From: an uncultured Lentisphaerota bacterium
GTDB lineage: Bacteria; Verrucomicrobiota; Kiritimatiellia; CAIQIC01
Reading direction: 5' to 3'
DNA length: 64,000 bases
Assembly (NCBI GenBank): GCA_903889245.1
Contig: CAISWQ010000046.1
Span: forward strand, 1-64,000
Shown here: piece by piece, positions 33,244 to 42,464 of the stretch
How positions within the stretch are numbered: the stretch's first letter is position 1
How the letters are laid out: each line of letters begins with the position of its first letter
Translations under genes and position numbers: made by a program
The notes under the pieces: generated by a model
Told to the model about the DNA's origin: nothing
What the model saw: the letters and a program-made list of their open reading frames with translations, nothing else
The model's database searches: none

Positions 33244-34343
33244 GGGGACTTGAGCAGCGGCAGGCGCACCGGCCGCCGGGTGCGGTAACAGCGCTGGGCG
33301 GCGAACACAACCTCGTGCGTGCGGATCGCGTCCTCCAGGTTGCAATGCGATTCAACACCGCGCTGCAGGCACTTGACGAAGTGGTCCATCTGCGCCTGAA
33401 ACGGGTGATGCGAGACGTCGCTGGAGTCGGGCTGGATCGCCTTCAACTCGATCCACTTTTTCTGCGACGGGAAAGCGTGCGACCAGACGCGGTTATCGAA
33501 CACGCTGCCGCGGTCGCCGAAGATGCGGAGCGGGAAGCGATAGGGCATGACGCAGTCGAAGTTCACCGAAACCTTGCCGAGCACGCCGTTATCAAACTTC
33601 ACCAGCGCCAGTTCCAGACCATCGAACTCCATCGGCGGCGCGTGCCGCGTCCACGTGTTGGTGATGGGATTATATTCGCGCCGCCGCCCTTTCCGGTAGC
33701 CGCCGGCGACGGCAAAAACCTCGACGGGCTGCGCGGCCTCGAACTCGCCCGGCGCGGCGAACCAGCGCAGCGCGTCCACGGCGTGGCAGCCGGCGATGAG
33801 CATCGCGCTCACGCCGTGCTCGACAGTGTGGGTGTCCTTCCAGCCGCCCCACCAACTGCCGCAGTGGCTCAAGTAGTCGGCCTCCACGGAATAGATTTTC
33901 CCGAACGCGCCGCCGGCGCTCATGGCCTTGAGTTGCTGGAACAGTGGATTCCAGCGGAGTACAAAGCTCACGATGGTCTTCACGCCGGCGCGCCGCACGG
34001 CGTCGCGCATCGCCCGCATTTCGGCAAGCGAGATGGCGATGGGTTTTTCGATGACCAGATGCTTGCCCGCCCGCGCTGCCGCGAGCACGCCGGCGCAATG
34101 CACATGCTGCGGCGTGCAGATGGAGACGATATCCACGCCCGGATGGCGCAGGGCGGCGGCGAAATCGGTGTAGCACGCGGTGGCGGGCAGTCCCGCCTCC
34201 GCGCCGCGCCGGCGCGCGCCAGCCAGCGTCCGGCTGCAGACCGCCACGACCTGCGTCGCCGGATTGTGCTGGAAGGCCGCGAGATGCTGCCCCGCCACCC
34301 AGCCCGCGCCGTGAATCAAAACGCCATAGGTTTTCCTGCCCAT
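33240..34343 (-). CDS. Gfo/Idh/MocA-family oxidoreductase
   Basis: The 367-residue protein starts MGRKTYGVLIHGAGWVAGQH, a Rossmann NAD(P) motif (GxGxxG-like, GAGWVAG). CTPQHVHC and EKPIAIS (the EKP lysine motif of the family) follow, and the C-terminal alpha/beta domain has GCHAVDALRWF. It should oxidise or epimerise a sugar or inositol using NAD(P). There is no signal peptide, so unlike the next gene it acts in the cytoplasm. GAGGTG precedes the ATG. Confidence 0.9.
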   Translation of the reverse strand: MGRKTYGVLIHGAGWVAGQHLAAFQHNPATQVVAVCSRTLAGARRRGAEAGLPATACYTDFAAALRHPGVDIVSICTPQHVHCAGVLAAARAGKHLVIEKPIAISLAEMRAMRDAVRRAGVKTIVSFVLRWNPLFQQLKAMSAGGAFGKIYSVEADYLSHCGSWWGGWKDTHTVEHGVSAMLIAGCHAVDALRWFAAPGEFEAAQPVEVFAVAGGYRKGRRREYNPITNTWTRHAPPMEFDGLELALVKFDNGVLGKVSVNFDCVMPYRFPLRIFGDRGSVFDNRVWSHAFPSQKKWIELKAIQPDSSDVSHHPFQAQMDHFVKCLQRGVESHCNLEDAIRTHEVVFAAQRCYRTRRPVRLPLLKSP

Positions 34344-34351
34344 GCTGCACC

Positions 34352-35776
34352 TCACACGTAGTGCGACGGGAACTTCCACGGCTTGCGATAGGTCGGCATC
34401 GCCAGCTTCGCTGCCTCGGAATCGCCGACGATCTTCTCGCGCTCCGGGTCGAACTTGATGCTGCGGCCCAGCTTGAGCGAGAGCAGGCTCAACACAATCG
34501 GCACATCCACATAGGTGTGATAGAACACGCTGCAACTCGGCTGCTGGCGCGACTTGATGCACTCCACCCACTCGTGCTCGTGGCCGGGCGATTCCGGGAT
34601 CTTCTCGGCCACCGGCAGCAGTTCCTTGAAGTTATAGAGCGCCCGCGCCGTGTAGTCCTTCGCCTGTTTGCGGGCCGCGATCTCCGGCAGGATGATGGCG
34701 TTCATGGCCTTGCCCTCGGGCACGATGCGGTGCTGGTGATAGTTGGACCACATCGTTCCATTGACGCCGTGGAAATAGATGCCGAGCCGCCGCGTTGGCT
34801 TGGGATCCTCTTCGAGATCGAAGCCATAGCTGTTGGTCAGCGACGACATCCACGTCACGGTCGTGTTCGGATAACGCCACAGGACCTCGTGGTGGTCATA
34901 GGCGTCGCCATCGTCCTGGACGACGTAGCGGCCGCCGACGGAGCTGACCAAAGTGGGATATTTCAACTCCAGCGCCCAGGTCGGCAGATCAATGATGTGC
35001 GGCGCCATGCCGGGCGTCCAGCCGCCGCTGTAGGCCATCCATGAGCCGTGGTTATAGGAACCGGAAAAGAGAATCGAGTTGAACGGGATCAGCGGCGCCG
35101 GCCCGCACCACAAATCCCAGTCGAGCCCGTCCGGTGGTTTGGTGTCGGGCGGCTGGCGGCCCACGCCCTTCTCGCCCTGGTTCATCACGTTGAACGTGCG
35201 GACCGCGCCGATCTTGCCGAGGTAGCCCGCCCGCACCATCTCCACCACGCGCCGGTAATTTTCCGAGGCGTGGATCTGCGTGCCGACCTGGCAGATGATG
35301 TTGTGCTTCTTCACGGCATTGCGCACCGCGAAGCTCTCGCCCAGGTGCAGCGTCATCGGCTTTTGCAGGTAGATGTCCTTCCCGGCCTCGCACGCCAGGA
35401 TGGCGACGAGCGCGTGCCAGTGCGGCGGCGTGGCGATGATGATCGCATCCACCTCCGGCGCGGCGAGCACCTCGCGGAAATCGGCGTAGGTCTTGCAGGT
35501 TGGCGCATACTTCGCCGCCACGTCGTCGCGCCGCTTCTTATAAACATCGCACGCGCCGATGACGACCACGTCGGGATGCTTGGCCACATTATCCAGATTG
35601 TGCCGGCCCATGCCGTTGCAACCGATCAGCGCCACATTGATTTTGCCGTTGGCTCCCGGCCGGCCCGCCTTACCCCAGGCCGATGCTGGCATGATCAACG
35701 GCACCGCCACCGCAGTTGCCGCCGTGGTCCGCAGGAATTCACGCCGCGTGGTCAGGTTCTGCTGTTCATTATTCAT
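34352..35776 (-). CDS. Tat-exported Gfo/Idh/MocA-family oxidoreductase
   Basis: The 474-residue product has a twin-arginine signal, TTRREFLRTTAATAVAV, with cleavage near ASAWG. NVALIGCNGMGRHN is the NAD(P) site, ATPPHWHA and LQKPMTLHLGE follow the family pattern (QKP in place of EKP). The second domain contains GGWTPGMAPHIIDLP. Exported members with bound cofactor are common in PVC bacteria. A strong AAGGAG precedes the ATG. Its end is 8 bp from the cytoplasmic paralogue. Confidence 0.92.
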   Translation of the reverse strand: MNNEQQNLTTRREFLRTTAATAVAVPLIMPASAWGKAGRPGANGKINVALIGCNGMGRHNLDNVAKHPDVVVIGACDVYKKRRDDVAAKYAPTCKTYADFREVLAAPEVDAIIIATPPHWHALVAILACEAGKDIYLQKPMTLHLGESFAVRNAVKKHNIICQVGTQIHASENYRRVVEMVRAGYLGKIGAVRTFNVMNQGEKGVGRQPPDTKPPDGLDWDLWCGPAPLIPFNSILFSGSYNHGSWMAYSGGWTPGMAPHIIDLPTWALELKYPTLVSSVGGRYVVQDDGDAYDHHEVLWRYPNTTVTWMSSLTNSYGFDLEEDPKPTRRLGIYFHGVNGTMWSNYHQHRIVPEGKAMNAIILPEIAARKQAKDYTARALYNFKELLPVAEKIPESPGHEHEWVECIKSRQQPSCSVFYHTYVDVPIVLSLLSLKLGRSIKFDPEREKIVGDSEAAKLAMPTYRKPWKFPSHYV

Positions 35777-36752
35777 GTTGTACTCCTTGGGTTGCCGCCG
35801 TTTGAAAATTGCTCCAGATTCCGGCCATGGCTGCCTCTTCCGGCTGACCACCCGCGTGTATCCAGATGCGGTAGCGCAGCACCAGTGGCTGTTTTGTCGG
35901 AAGGGCAAAGCGCGTGCCGCTGGTCGGGAACGTCGGCTGACACCACGCCAGCGCCGGAGCCTGATAGTACTCGCCGGGATATTCGGGATTGCGTGGATCC
36001 TGCAGCACGGTCACGCCCGTCGGCGCGCGACCGCCGGGAAATACGCCGCTGACATCCGACCACGCCCGGCGCGGCGCGGCATTCGTAGGATCGATGTGCA
36101 TCGCGATGGCCTGCCCGGTCACCTGCGCCAGCCGGATGTTCAGCCCGCCGTAGTGCGACGTCCCGCGCCGTGCGAGGGTGACGCCCTCCTTCAGCGCCGT
36201 GAAGCGCAGCGTGAGATCGAGCGCCCGCCCCTGCTCCGTCGCGCGATAGGCGCGGATGGTGGCCACCTCGTTCACAATCGGCTCGCGGTCCGCCCACAGC
36301 CACTGATTTTCGGCCTCGATCTGCGCGTACTCCACGCCGCTTGCCAACTGCACCTTCCCGGTCGGCCGCGCAAAAACCTTTTGTAACGCGTGCAGGTCGC
36401 CGAGCTCCTTGCCAACCATCACCTCCGGCCACGCCCAGTAAATCCCGCGATGATGCGGATGATCCACCGCCCAATCCCGCGTCAGCTCCTCCCCGTTCAA
36501 GCCGTAGAGCGGATGAATATAATCGCTGCGCGCCACGGCGTACTTGCGGTTGTTGGCGGAGACCTTTGCCAGAAGTTCGCCGGGCTCGACCGTGCGGTAG
36601 TTGTAGCGCAGCACCGGCCGGCCCGCCTCGGAGATTTCGATCTGACCGGTGACCGCATTGGAAACCGCCTGCATCACCGGCGCCTCCGCCGCGCAGGCCG
36701 CGACGCCCACCACGCAACCAGAAAGCACCCGCTGCCAACCCATCGTCGTCAT
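35769..36752 (-). CDS. DUF6807 (PmoA-like) secreted protein
   Basis: The 327-residue product starts MTTMGWQRVLSGCVVGVAAC with a signal peptide. YIHPLYGLNGEELTRDW and DHPHHRGIYWAW are hallmark stretches of the family named PmoA in databases, and SHYGGLNIR follows. Despite the name it is not a methane monooxygenase subunit; the family is found in sugar-catabolic clusters and its function is unknown. It is the first gene of a four-gene operon and overlaps the next by 8 bp. Longer frames run into the palindromes. Confidence 0.88.
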   Translation of the reverse strand: MTTMGWQRVLSGCVVGVAACAAEAPVMQAVSNAVTGQIEISEAGRPVLRYNYRTVEPGELLAKVSANNRKYAVARSDYIHPLYGLNGEELTRDWAVDHPHHRGIYWAWPEVMVGKELGDLHALQKVFARPTGKVQLASGVEYAQIEAENQWLWADREPIVNEVATIRAYRATEQGRALDLTLRFTALKEGVTLARRGTSHYGGLNIRLAQVTGQAIAMHIDPTNAAPRRAWSDVSGVFPGGRAPTGVTVLQDPRNPEYPGEYYQAPALAWCQPTFPTSGTRFALPTKQPLVLRYRIWIHAGGQPEEAAMAGIWSNFQTAATQGVQHE

Positions 36753-36779
36753 CGTTCGTCTCCGCGCATCCGGTGGACC

Positions 36780-36863
36780 TTTCCAAACATTGGAAAAGAC
36801 ATGGCCACATTTTTCCAAGGATTGGAAAAAATGAACAGCCCATTTTCCAAACCTTGGAAAATG
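36780..36863. repeat. Phased palindrome array 7 (3 copies)
   Basis: Centres lie at 36788, 36820 and 36852, both spacings 32 bp. The last copy (23-bp perfect arms around an odd centre) touches the sulfatase stop codon with no gap. Confidence 0.95.
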
Positions 36864-38246
36864 TCACGGCGCCGGCTTTTTGAACCAACGCGCGGCGACG
36901 TCGTCGAACCACGCCTCGTACTGCTTTTTCATCTGCGCGACCACGTCGGGATGCGCGGCGGCGAGGTCCTTGGTCTCGCCGGGGTCGGCGGCGATGTCAT
37001 AGAGCTCGTGGCGCGGCGCGCCCAGGAGGCTGCGCTCGCCGCGGCCTTGCAGGCGGCAGAGCTCGGCGTAGCGGTCGCGGATGTGCTGCTGGGCGGGCGC
37101 GTCCATGCCGCAGGGTTGGACGAGTTTCCATTTTTCGGTGAGTACGGCGTAGGCGCTTCCACGGCGCGGCGTCTGGCCGCTGTCCCACTGGAAGAACAGC
37201 GTGCGGTCGGGCCACGTTGCCGCCGGGTTACGCAGCAGCGGCAGCAGGCTCGCGCCATCGAGCTGCGCCGCGCCGGTGGCGATGCCGCACGCCTCGAGCA
37301 CGGTCGGCAGCACATCGATGTGCGCCGCGAGCCGCTTGACCTGGGCCGGGGCCTTGAAGCCGGCGGGCCAGCGCATGAAGCACGGGACGCGGATGCCGTT
37401 CTCGTAGGGCGTGCCCTTCAGGCCGTGCAGGCCGGCCATGTGGCGGTCGAGCGGCTTGGAGCCGGAGCACGGGCCGTTGTCGGAGGCAAAGATCAGCAGC
37501 GTGTTGTCCTCGAGTCCCAGTTCCTTCAGCGTCGCGCGCACACGCCCAAAGTTGTCGTCCACGCTGCGGATCATGCCATAGACCTTCCGCGTGGTGTCGC
37601 CGAGGCCGAGCGCGGCGAACTGCGCGGCGAACTCCGGCGCGACGAGCAGCGGCGTGTGGATCAGGTTGGCGGGCAGGTAGACGAAGAACGGCTCCGCCTT
37701 GTGCTGGCGGATGAAGCGGAGCGCCGCGTCGGCGAAGAGGTCCATGCAGTAGCCGGTCGTCTGTTCCTCCTTGCCGTTGTGCAGCAGCGTGGGGTTGAAG
37801 TACTGCTTCATGGCCGCGCCGCGGAACGAGAGCGACTCGTCGAAGCCTTGCGCGTTGGGCGCGTGCTCGCCGGCGTCGCCGAGGTGCCACTTGCCGAAGA
37901 GGCCGGTCGCGTAGCCGGCGGCCTTCAGCCGCTCGGCGAGCGTGACCTCCGCGGGATCCATCACCGTGGCCATGCCGAAGACATCGGCGACGCCGGTGCG
38001 GAAGTTATAGCGGCCGGTCAGCAGCGAGGCGCGCGTCGGCGAGCAGACAGGGCTGACGTGGAAGTTGGTGAACTCGACCGCCTCGCGCGCGAACGCATCG
38101 AGCTGCGGCGCCTTCACGTGGCGGTTGCCGTGGCAGGCGAGGTCGCCATAGCCGAGGTCATCGGCGAGGAAGATGACGACGTTGGGTTTGCCGGCGGCGC
38201 CGCACCAGAGACCCAGCGACGCGAGAAGGATCAGCCCTGTTTTCAT
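36864..38246 (-). CDS. Secreted sulfatase (S1 family)
   Basis: The 460-residue product starts MKTGLILLASLGLWCG. FLADDLGYGD holds Asp29 and Asp30; CSPTR sets Cys68. GKWHLGD, SFRG and FASDNGPCSG follow. The C-terminal part is short, with the standard ELYDIAADPGETKD stretch. It is probably an exo-acting sugar sulfatase. It lies 3 bp after the next sulfatase gene's stop, so the two form one operon. Confidence 0.93.
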   Translation of the reverse strand: MKTGLILLASLGLWCGAAGKPNVVIFLADDLGYGDLACHGNRHVKAPQLDAFAREAVEFTNFHVSPVCSPTRASLLTGRYNFRTGVADVFGMATVMDPAEVTLAERLKAAGYATGLFGKWHLGDAGEHAPNAQGFDESLSFRGAAMKQYFNPTLLHNGKEEQTTGYCMDLFADAALRFIRQHKAEPFFVYLPANLIHTPLLVAPEFAAQFAALGLGDTTRKVYGMIRSVDDNFGRVRATLKELGLEDNTLLIFASDNGPCSGSKPLDRHMAGLHGLKGTPYENGIRVPCFMRWPAGFKAPAQVKRLAAHIDVLPTVLEACGIATGAAQLDGASLLPLLRNPAATWPDRTLFFQWDSGQTPRRGSAYAVLTEKWKLVQPCGMDAPAQQHIRDRYAELCRLQGRGERSLLGAPRHELYDIAADPGETKDLAAAHPDVVAQMKKQYEAWFDDVAARWFKKPAP

Positions 38247-38249
38247 GGT

Positions 38250-40079
38250 TCACTGCGCCTTCTTGAACTGCCACACCTGCGGCGGGCCAGCGGCCGGACG
38301 CAGTTCAATGGATTGGATTTCCAGGCCGCTCGCGTTTTTGGCGGGCGTGATGCGCATGTGCAACAGACGGCCCTTCACCGGCAGCTCCGCCTTGACCTCG
38401 CACCATTCGGCGGAGGCGGGCCAGTCGGCCGTGACGCCATTGGCGGGCAGAAACTCGGGTTGCTGCTTCGTCCGCCACGAGAAAGCGCACGGTCCACCCT
38501 GCCTGGCACGGACGCGCAGGGTCACCGTGACCGGGCCGGCCAGGTCGAGCTTGCTGTTGGCGATGAACGGCCGCGCGTTCGTCGCGGCTTTCTCGTCAGG
38601 CGTGATGACCAGCGCGCCATCCTTCAGTGTCAGCGTACCGTTCCGGCAGAGCCAGCCCTGGATGGTGCCCTCGGGCGCGGCGGCGGCCGGGGCCTCGGCC
38701 AGTTTTCCGATGAGGTCGTGCTCGGCGAACAGGCCCTCGTGGTGCGCGTCTAATTTATCGTTGAAGCCGGGCGGCTGGAGCGTGGCGCACCACGCGGTCA
38801 GCTTGGCTTGCAGCCGCGCGGCGAGCTCCGGCTGCTCCTTGATCAGGTTGCGCTGGATGTTCTCACCCTCCGGCGTGGTGATGTTGAACAGCAGCCGCTC
38901 GCGGTCGCCAAGCTGGATGAGCTTCCACGGAAATTCCTGGATCGCCGCCTGCGAGGACCAGCGCCAGTAGAGCGTCTCGTGCGGCGCGCCCTTGTTCTGC
39001 CCGGTCAGGAACGGCATCAGGTTCACGCCATCGAGGTTGCCGTGCGGCTGGCCCGCGAGCGCGACCGCCGTCGCCGCCACGTCGAGGCTGATTACCGGAT
39101 GCTCGAAGACCTGACCGCCGGGAATCCGGCCGGGCCATGCGGCGACGAACGGCGTACGGATGCCGCCCTCGCTCACCATGCCCTTCTGCCCGCGCAGCGG
39201 CAGGTTGAGTGAGCCATCCCATGCCCGGCCGAGCGGCGCGCCGTTATCGCCGATGAAAAAGATCAGTGTGTTCTGCTCGGCGCCCAGCGCCTTGAGCTTC
39301 GCGCGGATGCGGCCGAGGCCATCATCCATCGCGGCGATCATCGCGAGCGCCTGCCGCCGTTGCAGCGGCAGGTTCGCGGGTGTCTTGGAGAACCACGGCT
39401 CCGGCGCTTCCAGCGGCACGTGCGGCGCGAACCACGCGAGGTAGAGGAACCACGGCTGCCCCGGCTGCTGCGCGCGCCGGTCGAGAAACGCCAGCGCGGC
39501 CTCGGTCTGCACCACGACGCGGAACCGGTCGTCGCTGACCAGATGCGGCGCGTCGGGGAACGGGCGCCCTTGCAGAGTGTGCGAGGCGTAGAACTGGCGC
39601 AGCTCGCCGCGCCAGTATTCGTCGAAGCCCTGTGCGTGCGGCATGTGTTCCTTGATGACGCGCATCGCTTTCGGTTGGCCCTTTTCGCCGCCGATATCGA
39701 GGTGCCACTTGCCCGACATGCCGGTGACGTAGCCCGCCGGCTTCAGCCGCTCCGCGATGGTCAGCTCCGCGAGCGGCAGCGGCCCCTTGCCGTTGTCCTC
39801 GACGCCGAACTTCTGCTGGTAGCGCCCGGTCAGGACGCCCGCGCGCGAAGGCACGCACTGTGGCGCGGTCACGTAGCCGCGCTTGAAGATCACGCCGTCG
39901 CGCGCGAGCTGGTCGAGGTTCGGTGTGCGGATGTCCTTGTCCGCCCCCTGCGCGCCGAGATCGGCCCAGCCGTGGTCGTCGGAATAGATCAGCAGGATGT
40001 TCGGCTTCGGCGCCTCGGCCACCACCGCAGCCGAAAACTCCAGCAACAGCATCAAGACCAACCACAAAATATTTTTCAT
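38250..40079 (-). CDS. Secreted sulfatase with C-terminal beta-sandwich module
   Basis: The 609-residue product has signal peptide MKNILWLVLMLLLEFSAAVVA. YSDDHGWADLG carries the metal aspartates; CVPSR places the formylglycine cysteine at residue 75. SGKWH and FIGDNGAPLG follow. After about residue 474 there is an extra domain rich in beta strands (LTLKDGALVI, VTVTLRVRARQGG, KGRLLHMRI). It matches the C-terminal domain of the sulfatase at 54390-56372 and may bind carbohydrate. GGGAG precedes the ATG. Confidence 0.93.
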   Translation of the reverse strand: MKNILWLVLMLLLEFSAAVVAEAPKPNILLIYSDDHGWADLGAQGADKDIRTPNLDQLARDGVIFKRGYVTAPQCVPSRAGVLTGRYQQKFGVEDNGKGPLPLAELTIAERLKPAGYVTGMSGKWHLDIGGEKGQPKAMRVIKEHMPHAQGFDEYWRGELRQFYASHTLQGRPFPDAPHLVSDDRFRVVVQTEAALAFLDRRAQQPGQPWFLYLAWFAPHVPLEAPEPWFSKTPANLPLQRRQALAMIAAMDDGLGRIRAKLKALGAEQNTLIFFIGDNGAPLGRAWDGSLNLPLRGQKGMVSEGGIRTPFVAAWPGRIPGGQVFEHPVISLDVAATAVALAGQPHGNLDGVNLMPFLTGQNKGAPHETLYWRWSSQAAIQEFPWKLIQLGDRERLLFNITTPEGENIQRNLIKEQPELAARLQAKLTAWCATLQPPGFNDKLDAHHEGLFAEHDLIGKLAEAPAAAAPEGTIQGWLCRNGTLTLKDGALVITPDEKAATNARPFIANSKLDLAGPVTVTLRVRARQGGPCAFSWRTKQQPEFLPANGVTADWPASAEWCEVKAELPVKGRLLHMRITPAKNASGLEIQSIELRPAAGPPQVWQFKKAQ

Positions 40080-40117
40080 AGTTACTCCCGGCGTTCAACG
40101 TTTCTGGGCCGGCGATA

Positions 40118-40197
40118 TTTTCCAAGGCTTGGAAAAATAGCGCGTCCGTTTTCCAAGGCTTGGAAAAAACGCCCAAACTTTTTCCGAGCCCTGGAAA
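40118..40197. repeat. Phased palindrome array 8 (3 copies)
   Basis: Centres lie at 40127, 40158 and 40189, both spacings 31 bp. The third copy has two arm mismatches. The array begins 4 bp after the preceding stop codon. Confidence 0.95.
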
Positions 40198-40201
40198 CCG
40201 G

Positions 40202-41317
40202 TCACGGCGCGCGGCCGGTGACGCGCTTGATGTAGGCGGGCTCGGCCGGGTCGAAGGGCGAGCCATCGGCGCGCAGGATATCGTGGAACCACAGCTTGGG
40301 CTCCGGCGCGGGCTCCGGCTTCTGCCACGTGTCCCACGCGAAGCGCGTGTTCGATTTGCCGGTGACAAAACCCCAGTTGTAGGCGGCGACGTTCTGTTCC
40401 CTGAAGTAGCCAAGGATCGGATCGAACCGGCTCTCGCCGCGCTTCATGTACTCCGAGCAGAGGATCGGCCGGCCCTGCGGGCGCAGGTAGGCGACCCATT
40501 TTTTCACGGCGTCCAGCCCGTCATAATTGTGGAAGCTCATCACATCGGATTGCTCCAGTTGCACGCGCTCGATGGCGTGGAGCTTGGCGGGATCGGGCTT
40601 GGGGCCGAGCCACGGCGCGGAGGTCAGCGGCTGCGAGGGCTGCGCGGCGCGCGCCCACGCGAACGCCTGCGGCAGCAGCGCGGCCACCAGGGCCTGTTTG
40701 TTGCGCGGCTCCTGCGCGCCATAGCTGGAGTTGTTCGTGTTGTCCGGCTCGTTCCACACATCCCACAGATGCACGCGGCGGTCATCCTTGAAGCGGCCGA
40801 CGACGCCCTTGACGTAGGCTGCGAGCAGCTTCTGGCGCGCCGGGTCCTGCAGGTCGGCCGCGCCCGGCGACTGCACCCAGCCGGAGTTGTGGACGCCCGG
40901 CCGCGGCGCGTGCTGGCGGCCGAGTTTCGGGAACGGATCCCAGCAGCTATCGAACAGGACGAACATCGCGCCGATCTTGTGGCGGTCGGCGATGGCGAGG
41001 AACCGATCCATCCGCCGGAGGAAACCTTCCGGGTCCTGTTCCCAGAGCAGGTGATGGAGGAAGACGCGCATGGAGTTGAAGCCAAGCTGTTCGGCCCAGG
41101 CGAACTCCTTCTCGATCTGCGCCGGGTCGAACGAGTCGGCCTGCCACATCTCGAGCTGATTGATGGCGTTCGCCGGAAGATAATTGCAGCCCGCGAGCCA
41201 GCCGACCTTTGTCTGCCACGCCTGCGCGCGCTCCACCGGCCAGCGTTCGGCGGCCGGCGTCATGCCGCCGAGCAACAACAAGGCGCACAGGGCTTGCATC
41301 AGCATTCGGTCTTTCAT
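40202..41317 (-). CDS. Secreted GH-A clan glycosidase-like protein, tandem copy 1
   Basis: The 371-residue product starts MKDRMLMQALCALLLLGG. TIM-barrel strands include GFNSMRVFLHHLLW, AMFVLFDSCWDPFP and LWDVWNEPDN, where the N-E pair is the clan A acid/base. CSEYMKRG supplies the likely nucleophile. It belongs to a GH5-related group; the substrate is unknown. It is homologous over its full length to the next gene, 10 bp away, so they are tandem duplicates. AGGAG precedes the ATG. Confidence 0.82.
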   Translation of the reverse strand: MKDRMLMQALCALLLLGGMTPAAERWPVERAQAWQTKVGWLAGCNYLPANAINQLEMWQADSFDPAQIEKEFAWAEQLGFNSMRVFLHHLLWEQDPEGFLRRMDRFLAIADRHKIGAMFVLFDSCWDPFPKLGRQHAPRPGVHNSGWVQSPGAADLQDPARQKLLAAYVKGVVGRFKDDRRVHLWDVWNEPDNTNNSSYGAQEPRNKQALVAALLPQAFAWARAAQPSQPLTSAPWLGPKPDPAKLHAIERVQLEQSDVMSFHNYDGLDAVKKWVAYLRPQGRPILCSEYMKRGESRFDPILGYFREQNVAAYNWGFVTGKSNTRFAWDTWQKPEPAPEPKLWFHDILRADGSPFDPAEPAYIKRVTGRAP

Positions 41318-41327
41318 GTCGGGTCTC

Positions 41328-42464
41328 CTATTTGTTCAGCATGACCCGGCGGATATACGCAGTCTCCGCCGGATCAAAGGGCGTGCCGTCGGCGCGGAGG
41401 ATACAGTTATTCCAGACCGGCGGCGCGCCGGAAAATTTCCGCCGCCACGAGCTGACCGGGTAGATCGTCTGCGTGCGGCCGTTGACCAGGTCCCAGCAGT
41501 AGGCGGCGACCTTCTGCTCGCGTAGGAAGCCGAGCAGCGGATCGAATCGGCCGCCGCCCAGCCGCGCCATGTATTCCGTGCAGAGCAGCGGCCGGCCGAG
41601 GCGCTGGAGCGACTGCACCACTCGCTCGAACTCGGTGGTCCGGCTGTAGCAGTGAAACGAGAGCACATCGCTGTTCGCGAGTTGGACCTGCTTGGTGGCA
41701 TCGAGCACATCGAGCCGGCCGCTCTCGCGCCACACGGCGGAAGTCAGTGGTTGCGATGGATTGATTTCGCGCGCCCAGGCGAAGGTGGACTTGAGCAGCG
41801 GCAGCACCAGCTCCGGTTTGTGGCGCGGCTCCGGCGGCGTGGCGCGCACGCCGCCATCGAAATTATCCGGCTCATTCCACACATCCCACGCCAGCACGCG
41901 CCGATCGTTGGCGAAGCGCTTGAGCACGCCCTGCACGTAGGGTTTGAGGTGCGCCTGCTGCGCGTCAGCGAGCAGCACCGGCACGCCCGGCGACTGCACC
42001 CAGAGCGCGTTGTGCGTGTGCGGACGCGGCGCGGGCTGCGACCCCCAGCGTGGATACGGGTCCCAGCACGAGTCGAAGAAAACGAACATGGTCTTGAGGT
42101 CGCACCGGTCGGCGATAGCCAGAAACTGGTCCATGCGTTGGAGCAGGCCGACGCTGTCGTGTTTCCACAGCAGGTCGTGCAGGAAGACGCGCGCCGAGTT
42201 GAAGCCTAGTGCCTGCGCGTAGCCGAGTTCGCGTGCGATGGTCGCGGGATCGAAAGTTTCCGCGCGCCATATTTCCAGTTGATTACCGGCGGTGCTCGGC
42301 GAAAAATTTGCGCCGGCGAGGAACGGCTGCTGCGCGTACCAGGCCGCCGCCCGCTCCTTGCTCCAGCGTCCCGGCGCATCGGCCGGCGGCACGAACTCGC
42401 CCGCCGTCGCCGCCCCGGCGGCGCACAGGAGACAGAGCCCGGCATGGATGCAACGCTTGATCAT
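41328..42464 (-). CDS. Secreted GH-A clan glycosidase-like protein, tandem copy 2
   Basis: The 378-residue product starts MIKRCIHAGLCLLCAAGAA. It matches its neighbour in order and spacing of motifs: GFNSARVFLHDLLW, FFDSCWDPYP, AWDVWNEPDN and CTEYMARLGG. Both glutamates are retained, so it should be active. The two differ mainly in loops and signal peptide. Its start overlaps the stop of the upstream sulfatase by ATGA, which means desulfation and glycosidic cleavage are produced together. Confidence 0.82.
   Translation of the reverse strand: MIKRCIHAGLCLLCAAGAATAGEFVPPADAPGRWSKERAAAWYAQQPFLAGANFSPSTAGNQLEIWRAETFDPATIARELGYAQALGFNSARVFLHDLLWKHDSVGLLQRMDQFLAIADRCDLKTMFVFFDSCWDPYPRWGSQPAPRPHTHNALWVQSPGVPVLLADAQQAHLKPYVQGVLKRFANDRRVLAWDVWNEPDNFDGGVRATPPEPRHKPELVLPLLKSTFAWAREINPSQPLTSAVWRESGRLDVLDATKQVQLANSDVLSFHCYSRTTEFERVVQSLQRLGRPLLCTEYMARLGGGRFDPLLGFLREQKVAAYCWDLVNGRTQTIYPVSSWRRKFSGAPPVWNNCILRADGTPFDPAETAYIRRVMLNK

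Noticed and set aside
35769-36752. Methane monooxygenase subunit A from the PmoA name
   Set aside because: The protein is soluble, with a signal peptide and the DHPHHRG motif of DUF6807. It lacks the membrane helices of particulate methane monooxygenase.
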